A DNA stretch of 60,000 bases from Owenia fusiformis (Eukaryota > Annelida > Polychaeta > Sabellida > Oweniidae). A program made the translations under genes and the position numbers. Positions within the stretch are counted from its first letter, which is position 1, and every line of letters starts with the position of its first letter. Below the pieces are notes generated by a model, which saw nothing but the letters and a program-made list of their open reading frames with translations, searched no databases and was not told where the DNA came from. This document shows positions 56,201 to 60,000 of the stretch, piece by piece. Location: NCBI GenBank assembly GCA_903813345.2, contig CAIIXF020000008.1, positions 26,894,822 through 26,954,821 of the forward strand, in the 5' to 3' direction.

Positions 56201-57726
56201 TTTTTAAAAGATAATGATTTCGGTAAGTGGTTAGTCTCCGTTTAACAATCACTGGTGATCCACTCCTTACGCTGGTTATCGGTTCGTTTCGGTCACAAAA
56301 ATATCGGAACCTTGAAGGTACGATTTTTCTCTTTTTCTCCTTCTCACGCGTTTCACCAGCGTAATCGAGTGGACCACCAGTGAGGATATGATCCTTTAAT
56401 ATGTTTTGCACTGTATATTGGAACATTTGATGATTGTAAAATGTCGAATATATTTTTGAAAAATGGCGGGAAGTTAATTATTTTCGAAATAAAAAGCCGA
56501 CAACTTTTTCCCTCAAAAATATTTTCAAAAATCTCTAAGTAAGTCATGGAAAATAGTAAAGAATCATAAAAACATATTTTCAAACTGAACACGGGACCCT
56601 CAAGCTGTAACTAGACTAAGCTAGGTTGCATTCACCTACGGCTATGTTTTACTTAAAATAAATCTAACGTTGTTCGTCTCACCAAAACATAGCATTCTAT
56701 TAAAACATGTACTTATAAATACACAAAACATTTAATTTCTGTGTAGATTCATCACCATTTGAATATTCATATAAAGATAATTAAATAATAAATTATTATA
56801 AATTGTTTAAAATGGTATTTATTACCATTTAGGCCTATGTTCGTTTGTCGGATAGGATGACCATAAACACTTATATTTTTTCAGAGATAACTGCTCGGTT
56901 CATGGACAGTAACGTCACAAACGCTGACAGCAAATTAGTTGAATACATCAGTTTAGTAAACATAAAGAAAGGACCAGTTTTTATGACATTTGATCTCGAC
57001 ACCATTACGATTGCTGTGGAGGGAAAGCCAATAGAGAAGATAAGATGGGCAATGGGAAAGATAGCGTTACCTGGTATGTGGATGACAACCGACAAAAAGA
57101 GGGCGAATGTGTTTCTGGATGATGGGAATACTACAGTTAATATCATAAGAAAGGGCGCATCGCCAGGCCATACTTTTCTGAACTTTGGATTGTTGGAGAA
57201 TGTCATGTCCACGGAGGCAAATGGAATTTTAGGTATAATTTGAATTTATCTGTACAAATACACTAGTCATTATAACATAATGTATCGATTTTATTTTATT
57301 AATGTCCTCAAGTCAAAAGGTGGTACAAAAGTGCTTATAATGAAATACGTATACACATGAACAAAATCGTAAAATAGCAGTAAGTAGTATTCATTTATAG
57401 CTAGGCAAGGTGTGTCCAATACCAGCCAAGCATCTTGTGCTAATTTTGGAAAGCAACACTTTCAAGGAATGGTCATTCCACATTAGAAACGCTATCAAAA
57501 GAATGTTTTACATTTCACGTGACTTGCGTAATAAATTAGTTTATACATTGCAGGTGACTTGCGTAATAAATTAGTTTATACCCCGAGTGCATATGGAAAA
57601 AGTGGCACTATTCGTTGGGCAGGTGTCTCCTTCCCCGTGCACGATGATGGAACGACCTGTCTTAAAATGGATCCTTTCTATGAACTGAAATTCAACACCC
57701 CGCTGCAGATCTTCCAAGTTGACTAA
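53166..57726 (+). CDS. Secreted C-type lectin / ITIH C-terminal domain protein (7 exons, 391 aa)
   Basis: Exons of 58+47+131+218+201+348+173 nt join in consistent phase to 391 codons plus TAA. Signal peptide: residues 1-19 (VSIIILVFAIITPL core). C-type lectin domain 22-147: C22-C33, C54-C147 and C124-C139 pairs, WIGL (87-90), EPN (114-116, mannose-type Ca2+ site) and WND (134-136). A cysteine-bearing connector (152-182) leads to GDPH (183-186), then LCYDFAGKPG and an ITIH_C-like domain to the end (VFLDDGNTTVNIIRKG, EANGILGDL). In inter-alpha-inhibitor heavy chains a DPH site is cut at Asp-Pro and the Asp is esterified to glycosaminoglycan; whether that happens here is inference. The usual VIT and VWA domains are absent. 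Likely an extracellular matrix or immune lectin. I have no closer orthologue in mind. Confidence 0.92.
53690..53780. mobile_element. Family 5 MITE remnant
   Basis: ttggtaatttctacgcttgc and gcagtcatttcctacggcag/ccgcacg match the internal part of family 5. Lies in intron 1 of the lectin gene. Confidence 0.7.
54582..54628 (+). CDS. Lectin-ITIH_C gene exon 2
   Basis: Acceptor tcttttaag, 47 nt, donor TATGAG|gtaaaa. Codes GTCPNGWLEYGTYCYE, the start of a long-form C-type lectin domain. Confidence 0.92.
54772..54902 (+). CDS. Lectin-ITIH_C gene exon 3
   Basis: Acceptor ctttttcag, 131 nt, donor CCAGG|gtgagt. Codes TWTEARDNCGQKNSDLVSIL and onwards, the W..A...C....A.L..I lectin helix region. Confidence 0.93.
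55111..55328 (+). CDS. Lectin-ITIH_C gene exon 4
   Basis: Acceptor catattcaag, 218 nt, donor AATAC|gtaaga. Codes GGGFWIGLETIG, NWADDEPNDDDDSQDCVEML and WNDLVCSWKRNWICK. The open frame past the donor to 55,366 would end a truncated lectin-only form if the intron were retained. Confidence 0.93.
55893..55948. repeat. 19-20-bp tandem repeat, 3 copies
   Basis: ccaaaatgataggataat repeated in intron 4 of the lectin gene. Confidence 0.9.
56022..56222 (+). CDS. Lectin-ITIH_C gene exon 5 (GDPH exon)
   Basis: Acceptor tttacctgcag, 201 nt, donor TTTCG|gtaagt. Codes GSCASDADCSREPFKKTCRV, then VCGDPHI and LCYDFAGKPGKTYLFLKDND. Located from splice sites and phase. Confidence 0.88.
56247..56385. mobile_element. 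Short copy of foldback family 3
   Basis: atcactggtgatccactcct and ccagcgtaatcgagtggacc/accagtga match the ends of 6,195-6,730 with most of the middle lost. Lies in intron 5 of the lectin gene. Confidence 0.85.
56885..57232 (+). CDS. Lectin-ITIH_C gene exon 6
   Basis: Acceptor tattttttcag, 348 nt, donor TTTTAG|gtataa. Codes EITARFMDSNVTNADSKLVE through VFLDDGNTTVNIIRKG to ANGILG, the body of the ITIH_C-like domain. The reverse-strand frame is a shadow. Confidence 0.93.
57516..57580 (+). repeat. Tandem duplication across the exon 7 acceptor
   Basis: gtgacttgcgtaataaatta plus gtttata occurs at about 57,519 (intron) and at 57,554 (exon start), about 35 bp apart. The upstream copy lacks an AG directly before it, so it probably is not used as an exon start. 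Confidence 0.92.
57554..57726 (+). CDS. Lectin-ITIH_C gene exon 7 (last)
   Basis: Acceptor acattgcag, 173 nt to TAA at 57,724-57,726. Codes GDLRNKLVYTPSAYGKSGTI and ends LKFNTPLQIFQVD. Confidence 0.92.
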
Positions 57727-57820
57727 TTTGATCCATGGATCCACTGATTTGTGTGACGTATTGAAAATTAGTCTTGAATCAATCTCCTTCCGATTCTTTA
57801 TTGTCTTTATTGAACATAAA

Positions 57821-57826
57821 AATAAA
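57821..57826 (+). terminator. Poly(A) signal of the lectin-ITIH_C gene
   Basis: AATAAA 95 bases after the TAA stop. Confidence 0.7.
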
Positions 57827-58439
57827 CTTATCACCTGGCCTCAAGTTATATGGTGTACGGCGATGCAGGAAATCGAAAAATTAGATACCGTCAACTCACA
57901 TTTACTTAATGCTTCAAGACAGATAGTACTGACCGTGTTTTCGGTCGTTCGGTTTTTCGGTGCATTATAGTCTTGCGCCAAAGGTATACTAATTACCAAA
58001 ATAATGTAACTCATGATGATACAAGACTACTAACCAGGGACGCAGGTGGACAATATGTTAAAGATATTTTCAATTGAAAATGGATAGAATCGTGCAACTA
58101 ATACGACATCTATACATTTACTATGGACATAATAGCAAGGACGAAAATCTGGCCGGCCTATCCATTTGTTCTCTGCTGTCAACGCATCTTAAGTACTATA
58201 AACTGTATAGCCTGGGCTACAATGCATAGCATTATGAAAAATATAGCCCGGTTAGGACCATACATCCTAGGAATCCAGTATTTTAGAAAGTCTATTATCT
58301 CAAAAAGTAACACTAAAATCTTAACTGGTTAAAAATGTACGACTACATGTAAATCCAAAAAATAACTATTTATGCATCTTAAGTAAAAAACATCTCAGAT
58401 GCTGTGGAAACTATAATTACTCCGACAACGTCGTCGTTT

Positions 58440-59095
58440 CTGGGGTTCAAGAGCACTTCTAAATATGGGTTACATGTACATGGTTTGTTTTTGGAGTTCC
58501 GAAAGCATTTCTTAAAGTGTAAATACGGATAACATTTACAGGGCTTTGGTTTTGGTTTCTCTCTTGAGTTCTGAAAAAGCATTTTTAAATGTATCAATAT
58601 GGGTTACATTTACAGGTGCTTTGGTTTCCTTCTGGGGTTCTAAAAAAGCATTTTTAAATGTATCAATATGGGTTACATTTACAGGTGCTTTGGTGTCCTT
58701 CTGGGGTTCTAAAAAAGCATTTTTAAATGTATCAATATGGGTTACATTTACAGGTGCTTTGGTTTCCTTCTTGGGTTCTAAAAAAGCCTTTTTAAATGTA
58801 TCAATATGGGTTATTACAAGTACAGAGGGTTACATTTACAGGGTCTTTGGTTTCTTTCTGGGGTTCTCAAAAAGCATTTTTAAATGTATCAATATGGGTT
58901 ATTACAAGTACAGAGGGTTACATTTACAGGGTCTTTGGTTTCTTTCTGGGGTTCTCAAAAAGCATTTTTAAATGTATCAATATGGGTTATTACAAGTACA
59001 GAGGGTTACATTTACAGGTGCTTTGGTTTCCTTCTGGGGTTCTAAAAAGCATTTTTAAATGTATCAATATGGGTTATTACAAGTACAGAGGCTCT
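58440..59095. repeat. 69/87-bp minisatellite
   Basis: The core catttttaaatgtatcaata recurs at about 58,580, 58,649, 58,718, 58,787, 58,875, 58,962 and 59,049. The first intervals are 69 bp; later ones are 87-88 bp because of an added ttattacaagtacagagggt. Two degenerate units precede. The long open frames over it exist because 69 and 87 are multiples of three. Confidence 0.96.
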
Positions 59096-59269
59096 GATTT
59101 GATTCTGATATTCCGAAGAACGCTGCATGTAATATTGAATTGAATCTTTATTCATTCATTTTCTGTCACTTTCATTCTTAAAAAATACAAGCCCCCTTGG
59201 GAGGTCAATTGTGTTTCAAACTCAATGGATTCCTAATTTGATCAATTTTGTGTTGCAATCACCCACGTG

Positions 59270-59355
59270 TATGTCTATCCGTCAGTCTATCCGTCAGTCT
59301 ATCCGTCAGTCTGTCCATCTGTCTGTCCATCTGTCTGTCCATCTGTCTGTCTGTA
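59270..59355. repeat. (GTCTGTCCATCT)-type microsatellite
   Basis: gtcagtctatcc three times, then gtctgtccatct three times. Confidence 0.95.
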
Positions 59356-60000
59356 GACAATAGTGGCACTTTTTTGTCGAGGGATATTCACTTTTTTTAG
59401 CATTGAGTAACTTTATAAATAATTCTAGATGGTCTGCATTGTAAGAATCCATGTCACTGTTAACATTAGTTTTTTGAGATAATTTTGGAAAGAAAAATTG
59501 GCGAAAGGATATATTGATTTTTTTTATTGTGGGCCATTTTTTAGATCTTTCATCCTAGAATCTTGTCTATGAAGTCTTGTCTTCAAGTGTGTCAAGCTAA
59601 ACTATTTAATGCATTGATCTAAGATTTTTACTGATAAATATTGGGGCATTTTTGGTAAATTGTCCGTCCAGAATCTTGTCTGTAAAGTTCTTTCTACATT
59701 TTTAGAGACAAACGATTTCATGGATCTAATGTGACTCTTCAAAGGTTGTTTCTTGGTATAAACAGTACACGTGCCTAGTCTTTGGATATTCTGCCAACAT
59801 TTTTAGGTGGCGATTCCAGCCCTTTTTTGTCCAGAAAAGTAATAACATAACAACATGTGAGTCAAGTACCAACAGTACTATTTTCAAAAAATTGATATTT
59901 GACAAACATGAGGTTGTGGCGAAAGGCTATGCTTTTCGATTTATCTATGAACATATATTTGATATGCATCCTAGATGTGATCATGCAGGCAGATAATATA
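59356..60000. other. 3' end of window, no gene seen
   Basis: AT-rich. Two related stretches (atcctagaatcttgtctatg at about 59,551 and gtccagaatcttgtctgtaa at about 59,666) suggest an old dispersed repeat. No coding signal. Confidence 0.4.

Noticed and set aside
56871-57212. 113-codon minus-strand frame
   Set aside because: Antisense of lectin-gene exon 6.
58546-59143. Frames of 115-141 codons with repeats (KKAFLNVSIW)
   Set aside because: Minisatellite with units divisible by three. Two frames are open at once, and there is no start context or splice link.

Overview
This is a stretch of an AT-rich animal nuclear genome. It has short phase-consistent exons in long introns with GT...AG borders, separated by many transposable elements. 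There is no prokaryotic signature. The gene content (an RGS22 orthologue and a secreted C-type lectin joined to an ITIH-type C-terminal domain), the Tx1-like LINE and the many hairpin and MITE families point to a marine invertebrate bilaterian. I cannot assign a phylum from the sequence alone.

Layout. 1-890: nothing recognisable. About 891-28,667 (+): one large gene encoding a multi-RGS-domain protein, best matched to RGS22. I could chain 25 exons with consistent splice phases to a stop at 26,195 (about 1,462 codons). Two further in-phase exons (27,186-27,236 and 28,491-28,667) supply an alternative C-terminus. Its introns carry MITEs and minisatellites, including a 105-bp tandem repeat that multiplies the end of exon 11 with its splice donor seven times without breaking the frame. 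28,668-37,380: intergenic, with tandem repeats, a 4-kb palindrome with about 1-kb arms, and a tandem array built around GGCCATTTTTCAAAATGGCC-like palindromes. 37,385-about 43,090 (-): an apparently intact Tx1/L1-superfamily LINE with a poly(A) tail, a 1,259-aa endonuclease/reverse transcriptase ORF2, and an ORF1 with two zinc knuckles plus an SGNH-hydrolase-like domain. 43,500-52,600: a graveyard of DNA transposons. It holds Ty3/gypsy RNase H debris split by a Harbinger-like MITE with a TTA target duplication, a nest of the same MITE, and at least four further TIR elements, some nested. 53,081-57,826 (+): a seven-exon gene for a secreted 391-aa protein (signal peptide, C-type lectin domain, GDPH motif, ITIH C-terminal domain), with a TATA box and a poly(A) signal. 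57,830-60,000: repeats, including a 69/87-bp minisatellite.

How the genes work. The RGS22-like protein is expected to be an intracellular G-alpha-binding scaffold; in mammals RGS22 is testis-enriched. The lectin gene looks like a secreted matrix or immune effector. It joins a carbohydrate-binding module to the ITIH C-terminal domain at a GDPH sequence. In inter-alpha-inhibitor heavy chains and in some mucins, that kind of site is cleaved at Asp-Pro and can leave a reactive C-terminal Asp. The two genes show no functional link.

The most novel points are the lectin-GDPH-ITIH_C architecture, the donor-multiplying exon minisatellite in RGS22, the zinc-knuckle plus SGNH ORF1 in a Tx1-type LINE, and a 1.34-kb element (8-bp target duplication) whose ends are inverted arrays of a 16-bp repeat.
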